Assembly (NCBI RefSeq): GCF_003443675.1
Contig: NZ_CP031963.1
Coordinates: 3,867,501 to 3,931,500, forward strand
Reading direction: 5' to 3'
Length of the DNA stretch: 64,000 nt
From: Aquimarina sp. BL5
GTDB lineage: Bacteria > Bacteroidota > Bacteroidia > Flavobacteriales > Flavobacteriaceae
Shown: one piece after another, positions 1 to 8,956 of the stretch
Position numbering within the stretch: position 1 is the first letter of the stretch
Layout: the number at the start of each line of letters is the position of its first letter
Made by a program: the position numbers and the translations under genes
Notes under the pieces: generated by a model
The model's database searches: none
Told to the model about the DNA's origin: nothing
The model's input: the letters and a program-made list of their open reading frames with translations, nothing else

Positions 1-1616
1 GTTTTTGGAAGATTTGGCGCTGTTCCAGATTCTGAAAGTACAATAGCATATAAACTTCTAAGTACTTCTGTGTCATAAGAACTCATATCTAACCATCCAG
101 ACTGCAATCCATAATTTGTACTGGCAAGAAAATAAAGAAATTTTCCCGTTTCATCCCAAACGGGACTAATAGCATCCGCAATACCATCGGTTAATTGGAT
201 AGTTTTTTTAGAATCGATATTGTAAGCAAAAATTGCTTTAAAGTGACTTTTTAACTGTTTTGGATATGCAATCCATTTGCTGTCAGGAGACCAAATAGGA
301 TTGAGCGTTCTATTTGGATGCGCATAGTTGTCTGAGGCGGCCTTGTGAACCTTTCCAGTTTCTAGATTTACAATCCAAATGTTATAATCAGTGTCTGAAT
401 AAGCAATATGGGTTCCATCTGGTGACCAATCAGGTTTGAAATAAAAAGTGTGATTAGGTAACTCATATATTTTTTCAGAACCTCCCTGTTGATTGGCGAT
501 GACTAGTTTGTACTCACCACTAGCATCAGAGAACCAAGCGACTTTATCTCCTTTTGGAGACCAAATAGGAGAACGTTCAGCCGAATTAGAGGAGTTCGAA
601 AGATTTCTCCAAGTTCCATTTTCTTTTGGGACACTAAAAATTTCTCCTCTATGCTCAAAGATTGCACGCTTACCCGTTGGAGAAATATTAGGATTTTTTA
701 GCTGTCGAGCAGTAATGTTTTCCCATCTGGATCGCGCAAAATTCATGTCACCATTTACGGTAATATTTAATTGTTTTGCTTTTCCACTATCTGGGTCTAG
801 AAGGTGCAAATAACCTCCTTGTTCGTATATGATTTTACTGTCATTAGCGTCTAAGCTTTTGATATCATACTTTTTATGAAATGTTATTTGTTTTTCGGTT
901 TTTGATATGATATCGTAAGACCAGATATTGCTTACATAATCACGTTCCGAAATATAATAGATAGTATTGTTAATCCATACGGGGTCTAAATGTCTTTCTT
1001 TGTCGGATTGCGGAGTAGTTACAAGGTTTTTTGTGTCGAGATTAACAATCCATATAGGTAATGCTTGTCCACCTCTGTAATTACGCCATTCCAAATCCCA
1101 GGAAGTGATAGGGACATAGGCAACGTGCTTTCCGTCTGGGGATACTTCTCCGGAACCAGCTCTAGGGATATCATATGCAATTGGTAACCCACCATCCGGA
1201 GAAACAGTATAAAATTTATTAGTTTGGGTAGGATGACTTTCTCTTCCTGAACGGAAAAGTATGGTGTTTTCAGGTGTCCACCCTTGAACAAAATCTCCAC
1301 TAGGATGCCAGGTTAACCTATTCGGTTCGCCACCTTCAGATGGTATGGTGTATATGTCCGTATTTCCATCATATTGTCCGGTAAAAGCAATGGTTTTTCC
1401 ATCTTTAGAAAAATGAGGATATGATTCTGATCCTATATTACTTGTTAATCGTATTGCGTTCCCTCCTTGCAAGGATGATTTCCATAAATCATTTACATAT
1501 ACAAATACTATTTCAGTTTCAGAAATAGTTGGTTGTCTTAGTAGTTGAGTTCCCTGTGCTAGAGATAGAGAGGATATACAAATAAAAACGAAGGCAAGGA
1601 TAAATTTTTTTTTCAT
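1..1616 (-). CDS. S41 family peptidase, Tricorn-protease-like (3' part cut off by the window edge)
   Basis: Translating the minus strand from an ATG at 1616 gives about 538 open codons running off the window edge. Residues 1-21 form a signal peptide ending in SLAQ. The rest is a chain of TolB/WD40-like beta-propeller blades, with repeated phrases such as FSKDGKTIAFT, SPDGKHVAYV, SPKGDKVAWF and SPDGTHIAYS. This is the N-terminal architecture of Tricorn-type S41 proteases, which degrade peptides; in Bacteroidetes they carry signal peptides and act in the periplasm. The PDZ and S41 catalytic domains would lie outside the window, so protease activity is inferred from architecture. A plain TolB-propeller protein is the alternative. 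Confidence 0.75.
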   Translation of the reverse strand, partial: MKKKFILAFVFICISSLSLAQGTQLLRQPTISETEIVFVYVNDLWKSSLQGGNAIRLTSNIGSESYPHFSKDGKTIAFTGQYDGNTDIYTIPSEGGEPNRLTWHPSGDFVQGWTPENTILFRSGRESHPTQTNKFYTVSPDGGLPIAYDIPRAGSGEVSPDGKHVAYVPITSWDLEWRNYRGGQALPIWIVNLDTKNLVTTPQSDKERHLDPVWINNTIYYISERDYVSNIWSYDIISKTEKQITFHKKYDIKSLDANDSKIIYEQGGYLHLLDPDSGKAKQLNITVNGDMNFARSRWENITARQLKNPNISPTGKRAIFEHRGEIFSVPKENGTWRNLSNSSNSAERSPIWSPKGDKVAWFSDASGEYKLVIANQQGGSEKIYELPNHTFYFKPDWSPDGTHIAYSDTDYNIWIVNLETGKVHKAASDNYAHPNRTLNPIWSPDSKWIAYPKQLKSHFKAIFAYNIDSKKTIQLTDGIADAISPVWDETGKFLYFLASTNYGLQSGWLDMSSYDTEVLRSLYAIVLSESGTAPNLPK

Positions 1617-1788
1617 CAAAAAGAGATATTAAAATTTAAAAGATCAAAATATTGAAAAAATAGCATACGATCTTAGCGCATTTTGCCAATCTTTGTTAAA
1701 ACTAAAACGTTTTCTAAATTTATGACCTTTATAAAATGTAAGTTTTAAGAAAATATATCGTCCTATAGGATAAGATATAAAGAAAATT

Positions 1789-2400
1789 ATGGAAACCACT
1801 ACAATGACTATAAATGAGCTAATAGAAGAAGGAATAAGAAATTCATATTCCTATGAAGAGTATAGAAATACAGTAAGCAACTTAGTATCAGAAGGAAAGT
1901 CTACAGGACATGAGCAATCAGATGCACTAACTAATTATAGTATGCTGAATGATCGTAGAATGAAACGTTTAGATAAAACGCTAAAAATTAATGGAGCGAT
2001 TGCAGAAACGTTTTCTAATGCTACAACTAATATTACTTGGTTGGTCCTTACTGAGGGGTGGTGTGGTGATGCAGCGCAGTCATTACCTGTAATTAATAAG
2101 CTTTCTGAATTAAATGAAGGGATTGATTTAAGAGTTATATCTAGAGATGAGCATGATGAGTTGATGAATAATTTTCTGATGAATGGAGGAAAGGCGATTC
2201 CAAAACTAATAGCCTATAATAAAGAAACTCAAGAAGTGGTAAATACATGGGGGCCAAGGCCATCTGTAGCTACAAAAATGGTAAATGATTACAAAGAAAT
2301 GCACGGAGGTTTAGATCCAGAATTCAAACAAGACTTACAGGTTTGGTATAATAAAGACAAAGGAAATAATATCGCCGAAGATTTGGTAAAATTAATATAG
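1789..2400 (+). CDS. Thioredoxin family protein with a single active-site cysteine
   Basis: A 203-residue cytoplasmic protein without signal peptide. The strand-helix segment around residues 83-100 carries W91-C92-G93-D94-A95, the position of a thioredoxin CxxC motif, and KAIPKLIA further on supplies the cis-proline loop. The second cysteine is replaced by alanine, so it cannot form the usual intramolecular disulfide. It belongs to the bacterial thioredoxin-like group with a long helical N-terminus (Thioredoxin_9 type), often seen as stand-alone genes in flavobacteria. Function is unknown; a monothiol redox or binding role is possible. It converges on the tonB-like gene with only six bases between the stop codons. 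Confidence 0.7.
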   Translation: METTTMTINELIEEGIRNSYSYEEYRNTVSNLVSEGKSTGHEQSDALTNYSMLNDRRMKRLDKTLKINGAIAETFSNATTNITWLVLTEGWCGDAAQSLPVINKLSELNEGIDLRVISRDEHDELMNNFLMNGGKAIPKLIAYNKETQEVVNTWGPRPSVATKMVNDYKEMHGGLDPEFKQDLQVWYNKDKGNNIAEDLVKLI

Positions 2401-2406
2401 AGTTAA

Positions 2407-3111
2407 TTAACCTCCGTAGTTAAAGTAATACGTGATAAAACCTTTTTGTTCTTTCATTTCTGAAGATGAAAATAATGCATCTTGTGCATAGTCTAATGCA
2501 TTATCAAAGAGGCACTCGTTTCTGGTCGTGGATTTCTTTTTGTCAATCTTAGCATCAATGACATAACCGTTCTGATTTACCTCAATTTTTACTACTACTT
2601 TCCCACTACCATTACAGGTATAAATGGGATTTGGGATATCTTTCTTTTCTCTACCTTTTAATATAAAAGTAACAGAGCTATTTCTATTATTAACTTCTTC
2701 AGGTATTGGTTTCTCTTCTTTTTTATCCACAGGAACTTCTTCGCTGGTGATGTCTTCATTGATAGCCTCTTGACCTTCTGTTAATTGATCATTGTTAGAT
2801 GCTTCTTCTGTTGCTTCTTCTGTCTCCGTAAGAGATTTTATTCTTTGTTCGAAATCCTCTGAATCCTCAAAATCTTCATTAAATGCATCATGAGTTCTTT
2901 TAGAAGCAATGAGTTCTCGTTCTTCTTCTGGTGGTGTTTCGGGTTCTTCCTCTTTAGTAAGTTCCTCCATCAATTCTTCCGGAATTTCCATCAGAATTTC
3001 GGATTGCTGCTTTCTCTTGTTCACCATATTTATATTATAGAGTGACAACACAAAAATACCCATTAGCATGGATGTGATAATTAAAGCTTTATGTTTTTCT
3101 ATAAATTCCAT
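2407..3111 (-). CDS. Energy transducer TonB-like protein
   Basis: 234 residues. One N-terminal membrane anchor (about residues 8-27) is followed by a long acidic and proline-containing linker (about 37-150, rich in EE, PE and DE) and a C-terminal domain that starts near GSGKVVVKIEVNQNGYV and ends TYYFNYGG. That is the plan of TonB, which couples inner-membrane proton motive force to outer-membrane receptors. The C-terminal domain resembles the TonB/AgmX group rather than classic E. coli TonB. It is the last gene of the ftsX-to-tonB operon, 33 bp after truB, and no ExbB/ExbD genes are near. It might energise the receptors found later in the window, but this is only inference. Confidence 0.7.
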   Translation of the reverse strand: MEFIEKHKALIITSMLMGIFVLSLYNINMVNKRKQQSEILMEIPEELMEELTKEEEPETPPEEERELIASKRTHDAFNEDFEDSEDFEQRIKSLTETEEATEEASNNDQLTEGQEAINEDITSEEVPVDKKEEKPIPEEVNNRNSSVTFILKGREKKDIPNPIYTCNGSGKVVVKIEVNQNGYVIDAKIDKKKSTTRNECLFDNALDYAQDALFSSSEMKEQKGFITYYFNYGG

Positions 3112-3144
3112 AGGTATCTATAACTTCTTTTTTTCTACAATATT

Positions 3145-3852
3145 TTATGTAGTTTCAATTTCCGAGTGCAACTGATTTTCAAACACTTGCGGGCTTATTG
3201 CATCATCCACAGAGAATTCTCCTATTTTGGTTCTTCTTAAAACACTTAAATGACCTCCACTTTGTAGTGCTTTTCCAAAATCGTGCGCCAATGATCTAAT
3301 ATAAGTTCCTTTTCCGCAAACTACTCTAAAATCAATCTCAGGTAATTCGATTCTGGTAATTTCAAACGCTGAAATAGTAATTTTTCTTGCTGGTATTTCA
3401 ACTTCCTCACCCTGACGAGCGTATTCGTATAATCGTTTTCCATCTTTTTTTAAAGCTGAAAAAATCGGAGGGTATTGTTCGATTTCACCAATAAATTGTT
3501 CGGTGGTTGTTTTTATAACTTCTTCAGAAATGTGATCGATAGCAAAAGTTTTATCGATTTCCGTTTCTAAATCATAAGAAGGAGTAGTTGCTCCTAATGT
3601 AATGGTTCCTGTATATTCTTTAGTTTGTCCCATAAATTCTTGGATTCGTTTTGTGAATTTACCGGTACAGATGATAAGTAATCCCGAAGCAAGAGGGTCT
3701 AATGTTCCTGCGTGTCCTACTTTGATTTTTTTGATCCCAAAATTTTTACGAATTAACCAACGCAGTTTGTTAACAACCTGAAAGGATGTCCATTGTAGAG
3801 GCTTATCGATCAAAAGAATTTGACCATCTTTATAATCTTGTTCGGTTAGCAT
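3145..3852 (-). CDS. truB: tRNA pseudouridine(55) synthase TruB
   Basis: 235 residues, the usual length for a short TruB without a large PUA domain. The family signature GHAGTLDPLASGLL is at residues 46-59, with catalytic Asp52. The N-terminal block LLIDKPLQWTSFQVV (13-27) and the C-terminal RGTYIRSLAHD-type motif, here CGKGTYIRSLAHDFG, are also present. TruB isomerises U55 in the T-loop of tRNAs. It lies 9 bp downstream of uppP in a tight minus-strand operon with ftsX, lgt and DUF3098, an arrangement common in flavobacteria. Confidence 0.96.
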   Translation of the reverse strand: MLTEQDYKDGQILLIDKPLQWTSFQVVNKLRWLIRKNFGIKKIKVGHAGTLDPLASGLLIICTGKFTKRIQEFMGQTKEYTGTITLGATTPSYDLETEIDKTFAIDHISEEVIKTTTEQFIGEIEQYPPIFSALKKDGKRLYEYARQGEEVEIPARKITISAFEITRIELPEIDFRVVCGKGTYIRSLAHDFGKALQSGGHLSVLRRTKIGEFSVDDAISPQVFENQLHSEIETT

Positions 3853-3861
3853 TATTGGGGA

Positions 3862-4656
3862 CTATTTAATAAAACCAAAGATGATGGCTACAACACCAAC
3901 AACAATACAATATAAGGCAAAATATGATAATTTACTCTTTTTTACCAAGGAAATCATCCAAGTACAGGCAAAAAGACCAGAAATAAACGCTGCAATAAAG
4001 CCTAGAATCAAAGGTGTACTATTTTCTGCAGAAACGGTAAGATCCCCACTTAACAGGTCTTTACCAATTTTACCAAAAATTAAAGGAATTACCATTAAGA
4101 ATGAAAATCTAGCCGCTTTGGTTTTGTCATTTCCTAGTAATACGGAGGTAGAAATAGTAGCACCACTTCTCGAAATTCCGGGCAACATCGCTATCGCTTG
4201 AGCAATTCCGATAACAAATGCATTGGGAGTTGTAACTATTTTTGCTGTGTTCTTGGCTTTATCAGCTAACCAAAGTAGGATGGCAGTGATAATTAGCATG
4301 AAACCTACGAACATGATGTTTCCGCCAAAAAGTTGTTCTAATTGTTCTTCAAAAAATAAACCGATAATAACTGCAGGAATCATAGAAACAATAATCCTTA
4401 AAGAGAACATTGTTTCTTCATTTTTTTTGAATTTCAGAAGTCCTTTAATGATTTCCCAGATGTCTTTTCTAAAGACTACTATAGTACTTAGTGCTGTAGC
4501 AAAATGTAAAACAACCGTAAAAAGTAGTGATTCTTCGGGTACACTTTTATCCCCTAGAATAGCTTTTCCTAATTCTAAATGACCACTAGAAGAAACAGGC
4601 AGAAACTCTGTAAGTCCTTGAATAACGCCTAAAATAATCGCATCAATAGTCTCCAT
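3862..4656 (-). CDS. uppP: Undecaprenyl-diphosphate phosphatase UppP (BacA)
   Basis: 264 residues, polytopic membrane protein. Both family motifs are visible: TEFLPVSSSGH (residues 16-26, with Glu17 and His26) and PGISRSGAT (159-167, with Arg163). It dephosphorylates undecaprenyl diphosphate to recycle the lipid carrier for peptidoglycan and surface glycan synthesis, and overexpression gives bacitracin resistance in other bacteria. It sits between DUF3098 and truB on the same strand. Confidence 0.96.
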   Translation of the reverse strand: METIDAIILGVIQGLTEFLPVSSSGHLELGKAILGDKSVPEESLLFTVVLHFATALSTIVVFRKDIWEIIKGLLKFKKNEETMFSLRIIVSMIPAVIIGLFFEEQLEQLFGGNIMFVGFMLIITAILLWLADKAKNTAKIVTTPNAFVIGIAQAIAMLPGISRSGATISTSVLLGNDKTKAARFSFLMVIPLIFGKIGKDLLSGDLTVSAENSTPLILGFIAAFISGLFACTWMISLVKKSKLSYFALYCIVVGVVAIIFGFIK

Positions 4657-4715
4657 AAGGAAGGATTTATAAAATTCGATGCAAATATATAATTACCAGA
4701 AGATAAATTGTTTAA

Positions 4716-4982
4716 TTACTGATTTTTCTTCTTATCAGGGTTTAATAAAATAGCATATACTTCTATTCCAAAACCAATTAAAACAACTGTAGGTGCTAGT
4801 CTAATCCTTCTGAAATTGTAGATATCAGGGTTAAAGACATTAGGGTCGTCACTTCCTCCTCCAGCCATAAGAATAAATCCTAAGGCAATTACAGCAATAC
4901 CGATCGCCATCACTACATAGTTCTTTTTTCCAAAGACGAAATCTGGTTTATGTTCTATATTATTATTGGATTGTTTGCTCAT
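4716..4982 (-). CDS. DUF3098 family two-helix membrane protein
   Basis: 88 residues from the preferred ATG at 4982 (an earlier in-frame ATG at 5003 would overlap the upstream gene more). Two membrane helices: one starting NYVVMAIGIAVIALGFIL followed by a GG turn, and one around LAPTVVLIGFGIEVYAILL. The intervening sequence GSDDPNVFNPDIYNFRRI is typical of DUF3098, a Bacteroidetes family of unknown function that regularly sits between ftsX and uppP. The start overlaps the end of the preceding gene by 20 bp, so translation is probably coupled. Its conserved position suggests an envelope or division role, but nothing direct shows it. Confidence 0.85.
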   Translation of the reverse strand: MSKQSNNNIEHKPDFVFGKKNYVVMAIGIAVIALGFILMAGGGSDDPNVFNPDIYNFRRIRLAPTVVLIGFGIEVYAILLNPDKKKNQ

Positions 4983-5370
4983 GAATGTCATTATTAAGTT
5001 CATTAAAAATAACGCGATCTTCGATCATTAATTTTGAGATATGTCCCATAATCTTGTCGCGTGTAAATATAGTCCATCTATGAATAGGATACAAAGTAAC
5101 GTTTTTATTTAATAACTCCTTTTGTAATTCTTCTATCGTTAGTCCATATTGCAATCCGCGATTAATGTAATAGTAATGACTGTCATTTTCTAGCGTTATG
5201 GCAATATCAAAACCACTACCTTCTTCTATTTTTGTTACTTTTCCTTTAATTTCGATGACTTCATCTGGTTGTACATTGCGTATAGGTTTAAAAGTCTGAA
5301 TCATCATCCACATAAAAATAACAAATAGTACAAAGGATACAGAAAAGAATATTTTACCGGTTTTTTGCAT
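4963..5370 (-). CDS. Unknown membrane-anchored protein in the envelope operon
   Basis: 135 residues; no family recognised. Residues 7-27 form one N-terminal membrane helix. The remaining part is a soluble domain of mixed beta character (VIEIKGKVTKIEEGSGFDI, then HYYYINRGLQYGL), which could be a small beta-barrel fold. It starts 11 bp after lgt and overlaps DUF3098 by 20 bp, so it is cotranscribed with lgt, uppP and truB. With the helix in the inner membrane the domain would face the periplasm. I cannot assign a function. Confidence 0.75.
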   Translation of the reverse strand: MQKTGKIFFSVSFVLFVIFMWMMIQTFKPIRNVQPDEVIEIKGKVTKIEEGSGFDIAITLENDSHYYYINRGLQYGLTIEELQKELLNKNVTLYPIHRWTIFTRDKIMGHISKLMIEDRVIFNELNNDIHEQTIQ

Positions 5371-5381
5371 AATTATTAACT

Positions 5382-6209
5382 TTAAGAAGTTGCTGCTTCT
5401 TTTTTTAATATTCTAAGTGTTATCAAAATAATTCCCACTATGATAAAAGGAATACTTAATAATTGTCCCATATTTAATGTCATAGTATCTTCAAAAGCTA
5501 CCTGATTTTCTTTAGAGAATTCGATAATGAATCTTGCTGAGAACATTAAAATTAAAAATATCCCAAAAACTACCCCATTTTGATGAAAGAAAATCTTCTT
5601 TTTGTTAAGATACCAGAGTATAACAAAGATAGCTAGAAAAGAAAAGGCTTCATATAATTGAGTTGGATGTCTAGTGATTAAATCATCTTTTACAAAAACT
5701 ACTCCATAGTTACGATTTGTAGGTTTTCCATAGATTTCAGAATTCATAAAATTTCCAAAACGAATAAAGGCACATCCAATTGGGATGACGATGCTTACTT
5801 TATCCATGATCCATAAGAAAGGAGTTTTGGTCTTTATGACAAACAATGTGATAGCAATCAAAATTCCAATTGCGCCACCGTGACTAGCCAGGCCAGCAAA
5901 ACCTGTGAAATCCCAACCTTCTGATGATATTTTGAATGGAAGGAAAATTTCTAAAGGGTGTTGCCAGAAATATGCAAAATCATAAAATAAACAATGTCCT
6001 AATCTTGCTCCAACCAAAGTGCCAATAAATACGTAATTGGTAAGAGTGTCTAGGTTTTTTAATGGAATGTTTTCCGAAAGAAATATCTTTTTTAGAATGG
6101 TATAACTTAACAATAGTCCAGTAACAAAAAATAATCCGTAATACTTTATTGGAAAAACACCAAAGAGAGTAGTAATTTCTGGATCAACGTTCCAATATAA
6201 TGGTTCCAT
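5382..6209 (-). CDS. lgt: Prolipoprotein diacylglyceryl transferase Lgt
   Basis: 275 residues, seven or so membrane helices. Diagnostic segments are GARLGHCLFYD, LASHGGAIGILI with the family His, and IRFGNFMNSEIYGKP, the Lgt signature. Lgt transfers diacylglycerol from phosphatidylglycerol to the lipobox cysteine of prolipoproteins, the first step of lipoprotein maturation. Many predicted lipoproteins are encoded in this window. It lies 5 bp after ftsX and 11 bp before the unknown membrane protein, in the same operon. Confidence 0.95.
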   Translation of the reverse strand: MEPLYWNVDPEITTLFGVFPIKYYGLFFVTGLLLSYTILKKIFLSENIPLKNLDTLTNYVFIGTLVGARLGHCLFYDFAYFWQHPLEIFLPFKISSEGWDFTGFAGLASHGGAIGILIAITLFVIKTKTPFLWIMDKVSIVIPIGCAFIRFGNFMNSEIYGKPTNRNYGVVFVKDDLITRHPTQLYEAFSFLAIFVILWYLNKKKIFFHQNGVVFGIFLILMFSARFIIEFSKENQVAFEDTMTLNMGQLLSIPFIIVGIILITLRILKKEAATS

Positions 6210-6214
6210 AAATT

Positions 6215-7093
6215 CTAATAATACAATTCATCAGTTCTGAGATTCAGAAAACGTTGTGTAGCAAAAAATGTACTTATCCAGGTGATCAAAACACCTACTC
6301 CAAAAACTCCTCCAAATAAACCAATTAGCAATATTTTGTCACTAAGCAATGCTAATTCTGGGAAAGCTTTGTCGAGATAATATAAAACGACTGCAACTCC
6401 AATGAGAGCAAGAATGGCTCCGATCATTCCCAAACGAACACTTTTCCAAACAAAAGGCCTGCGAATAAATCTTTTGGTAGCGCCTACCATCTGCATGGTT
6501 TTAATAATAAAACGTTTAGAATATACAGAAAGTCGAATGGAACTATTGATAAGAAGTACAGCGATAAAAGTAAAAATTCCACTAATTAATAGTGCCCAAA
6601 AACTTATTTTCTTGATGTTATCATTTAATAGAGAGATCAATGGCTTATCATAAGTTACTTCATCAACAAAATCTTTTTTAGTAATAGATGTTGTGATTTC
6701 ATCAATCTTTACCTGATCTACAAAATCGGCTTTTAGATATACGTCAATCGAATTCTGAAGAGGGTTGTATCCAAGAAAATCCATAAAATTTTCTCCAATG
6801 TCCTTGCTATGTTCTTCCGCAGCTTCATCTTTAGAGATGTAAGTAGTCGATTTTGTATATTCTGATAGCGCTAAGCTTTTTTCCATTTGTTTGATCTCAA
6901 CTTCTTTGGCAGTATCTTTTAAATAAATGGTAAGTGCAATTTTTTCTTTAAAATGATCAGCAACTTTTTTTGTATTCAATACCAAAAGCCCTAGTAAACC
7001 TAATAAAAAAAGTACCAGAGAAATACTAATAACCACAGAGAAATACGAGGAAATTAGTCTACGTTTCTGATATTTTTCAAAAGATGAACTCAT
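6215..7093 (-). CDS. ftsX: Cell division protein FtsX
   Basis: 292 residues from the ATG at 7093; an upstream in-frame ATG at 7186 would add 31 residues that do not look like FtsX. The N-terminal helix (about residues 16-38), an extracytoplasmic domain with KIALTIYLKDTAKEVEI, and three C-terminal helices with the signature KTMQMVGATKRFIRRPF match the FtsX/permease family. FtsX with the ATPase FtsE controls peptidoglycan hydrolases at the division site. No ftsE is in the window, as is usual where the two genes are unlinked in Bacteroidetes. It is the first gene of the operon running to the tonB-like gene. Confidence 0.93.
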   Translation of the reverse strand: MSSSFEKYQKRRLISSYFSVVISISLVLFLLGLLGLLVLNTKKVADHFKEKIALTIYLKDTAKEVEIKQMEKSLALSEYTKSTTYISKDEAAEEHSKDIGENFMDFLGYNPLQNSIDVYLKADFVDQVKIDEITTSITKKDFVDEVTYDKPLISLLNDNIKKISFWALLISGIFTFIAVLLINSSIRLSVYSKRFIIKTMQMVGATKRFIRRPFVWKSVRLGMIGAILALIGVAVVLYYLDKAFPELALLSDKILLIGLFGGVFGVGVLITWISTFFATQRFLNLRTDELYY

Positions 7094-7349
7094 AAAAATT
7101 TGTTTTGTAGGTAAAAATAATAAAGTTAATGAGACTTTTAATTCTAAAATGTATCTCATTTCAGAATTAATCTTGCTATAGTGCAAGATCTGTTTATTAT
7201 GATGTTTTAATTAACTTTGATTTATAAAGGTAACGTCTAACAGGGATTAAAATTTTTTGAAATCACAATAAAGATTATATTTCATAAAACGAATACTGGG
7301 ATTACCTAAATTTCTAAGAGTAGAGCGATCTAATTTATCTAAAAAGAAT

Positions 7350-8282
7350 ATGCATACAGTTATTATAGGTATTGGTGGGGTTGGAGGGTATTTTGGAGGA
7401 AAAATTGCCAATTCTGGCCAAAAAGTATCGATGATTGCGAGAGGAAAGCATCTAGAAGCGATACTTCGGAGTGGGTTACAGGTTAAAAGTATTGATGGAG
7501 ATTTCGAGACCGGGCCTTTTTTAATTACCGATGATATCTACAAAATTGAAAAAGCAGATTTGATTTTAATCTGTACCAAATCCTGGCAAGTTCAGGAAGC
7601 TTCCGAATTTATTAAACCAATCCTGAAAGAAGATACCATTGTAATTCCACTACAGAATGGCGCGGATAATGCAGAAAAAGTACAATCTGTGATTGATAAA
7701 AAACATGTACTTGGGGGATTGTGTAAGATCTACAGTAAAATTGAAGTTCCAGGAGTTATTTCGCATTTTGGACATACGCCCGAAGTTATTTTTGGAGAAC
7801 TGGATAAAAGTAGATCTGATCGTTTACAAAAGGTGAAAGCTGTTTTTGATAAAGCAGGATTTAAGAACAAGATTTCTGAGGATATCCAGATAGATATATG
7901 GAGCAAATTTATGTTCATCACTACTGTTAGCGGTTTAGGAGCGCTCACCAGAGCAACAATCGGAGAAATATATGCGCATCCTGAATTGAATAATATGCTC
8001 AGAGCGACAGCTACTGAGATTTATCAGATAGCTATAGCCAAAGGAATTGAAATGCCTTTGGCTATTGTAGATGGAATCATGACTTTTATTGGCAAACAAC
8101 CTTTTGATGCAACTGCCTCTACCCAAAGAGATATTATGGAAGGGAGACCTTCAGAGTTAGATAATTTTAATGGTTTTATTGTAAAAGAAGGTAAAAAACT
8201 AGACCTAGAGACACCTACAAATGCATTTATTTATAGTTGTTTACAGCCAATGGAAGCAAAAGCTAGAAATGAGGTTAAATAG
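7350..8282 (+). CDS. 2-dehydropantoate 2-reductase family oxidoreductase
   Basis: 310 residues, typical for ketopantoate reductases. The N-terminal Rossmann motif GIGGVGGYFGG (residues 7-17) binds NAD(P)H; LQNGADN and the helix KFMFITTVSGLGALTRATIG, which holds the family lysine region, follow. PanE reduces ketopantoate to pantoate in coenzyme A synthesis. Paralogues with unknown substrates are frequent, so I withhold the symbol panE. It is monocistronic and divergent from ftsX. Confidence 0.85.
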   Translation: MHTVIIGIGGVGGYFGGKIANSGQKVSMIARGKHLEAILRSGLQVKSIDGDFETGPFLITDDIYKIEKADLILICTKSWQVQEASEFIKPILKEDTIVIPLQNGADNAEKVQSVIDKKHVLGGLCKIYSKIEVPGVISHFGHTPEVIFGELDKSRSDRLQKVKAVFDKAGFKNKISEDIQIDIWSKFMFITTVSGLGALTRATIGEIYAHPELNNMLRATATEIYQIAIAKGIEMPLAIVDGIMTFIGKQPFDATASTQRDIMEGRPSELDNFNGFIVKEGKKLDLETPTNAFIYSCLQPMEAKARNEVK

Positions 8283-8363
8283 TTTTTCCAAATATTAGAT
8301 AGTCGGGAATAACTGTCTAAAAGCCGATTCGTAACAGAATTGCTTGTTTTTCGTCTCAAATTT

Positions 8364-8804
8364 ATGAGATTACTATTATATGCCTTGTTATTATTTTGTA
8401 TTGAAAATCTATATCCACAATTAATGGAAACAGATATTATAGGGAAATGGATTATTAAAGATGTTATTAATAATAGTCAAATCACAAGTTGCTATGGCAA
8501 TATTGAATCTAGATCTGAAGAAGATAAAGACTTGAAAAAAAGGTATATTGATGCTTCGATTGAATTTTTGGCATCTAAAGAATTAATATATAGGGACAAG
8601 AAAAGTCTATCAGAAAATGACAAAGATGTCGAACCATTCATTGGATTGTATAGTTATAGATGGAAAGTTTTGAATAAAAATGAAATTGAATTCATCCAAC
8701 TGCCAAATGATGAAGGAATACAAAGATTTGTAATTCAATATAAGAATGAAAAAATATACTTTGATTTTATAGGAATCTTGTTTATTATCGAAAAAACCAA
8801 TTAG
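8364..8804 (+). CDS. Small secreted protein, lipocalin-like fold possible
   Basis: 146 residues from the ATG at 8364; a TTG at 8340 would add eight residues before the signal peptide. The N-terminus MRLLLYALLLFCIENLYPQ is a signal peptide. The mature part starts METDIIGKWIIKDVINNS, the kind of phrase that opens lipocalin-like small beta-barrels in Bacteroidetes, and ends with strands VIQYKNEKIYFDFIGILFII. I recognise no specific family. Isolated gene between panE-like and leuS. Confidence 0.6.
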   Translation: MRLLLYALLLFCIENLYPQLMETDIIGKWIIKDVINNSQITSCYGNIESRSEEDKDLKKRYIDASIEFLASKELIYRDKKSLSENDKDVEPFIGLYSYRWKVLNKNEIEFIQLPNDEGIQRFVIQYKNEKIYFDFIGILFIIEKTN

Positions 8805-8933
8805 GCAGCTTATAAGTACATTTTCCCTAATACTTCGCGAACAATCGTTATTAACAATCGAACAAATTCAGGATTCGTTTATTTTTTATCAATTTATAAA
8901 CTCTCAATAGTATTAGAGGTATAACAAAAATCG

Positions 8934-8941
8934 TAAATTTG
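8934..8941 (+). promoter_or_regulatory. Bacteroidetes -7 promoter element of leuS
   Basis: TAAATTTG matches the Bacteroidetes sigma-A -7 consensus TAnnTTTG and lies 15 bp before the leuS ATG, giving a very short leader. No clear TTG -33 element is seen at the expected distance. Confidence 0.5.
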
Positions 8942-8956
8942 CGGTCTTAATTTCAG

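Noticed and set aside
7094..7186. Longer FtsX start
   Set aside because: 31 residues of unlike composition; the FtsX N-terminus starts at the ATG at 7093.
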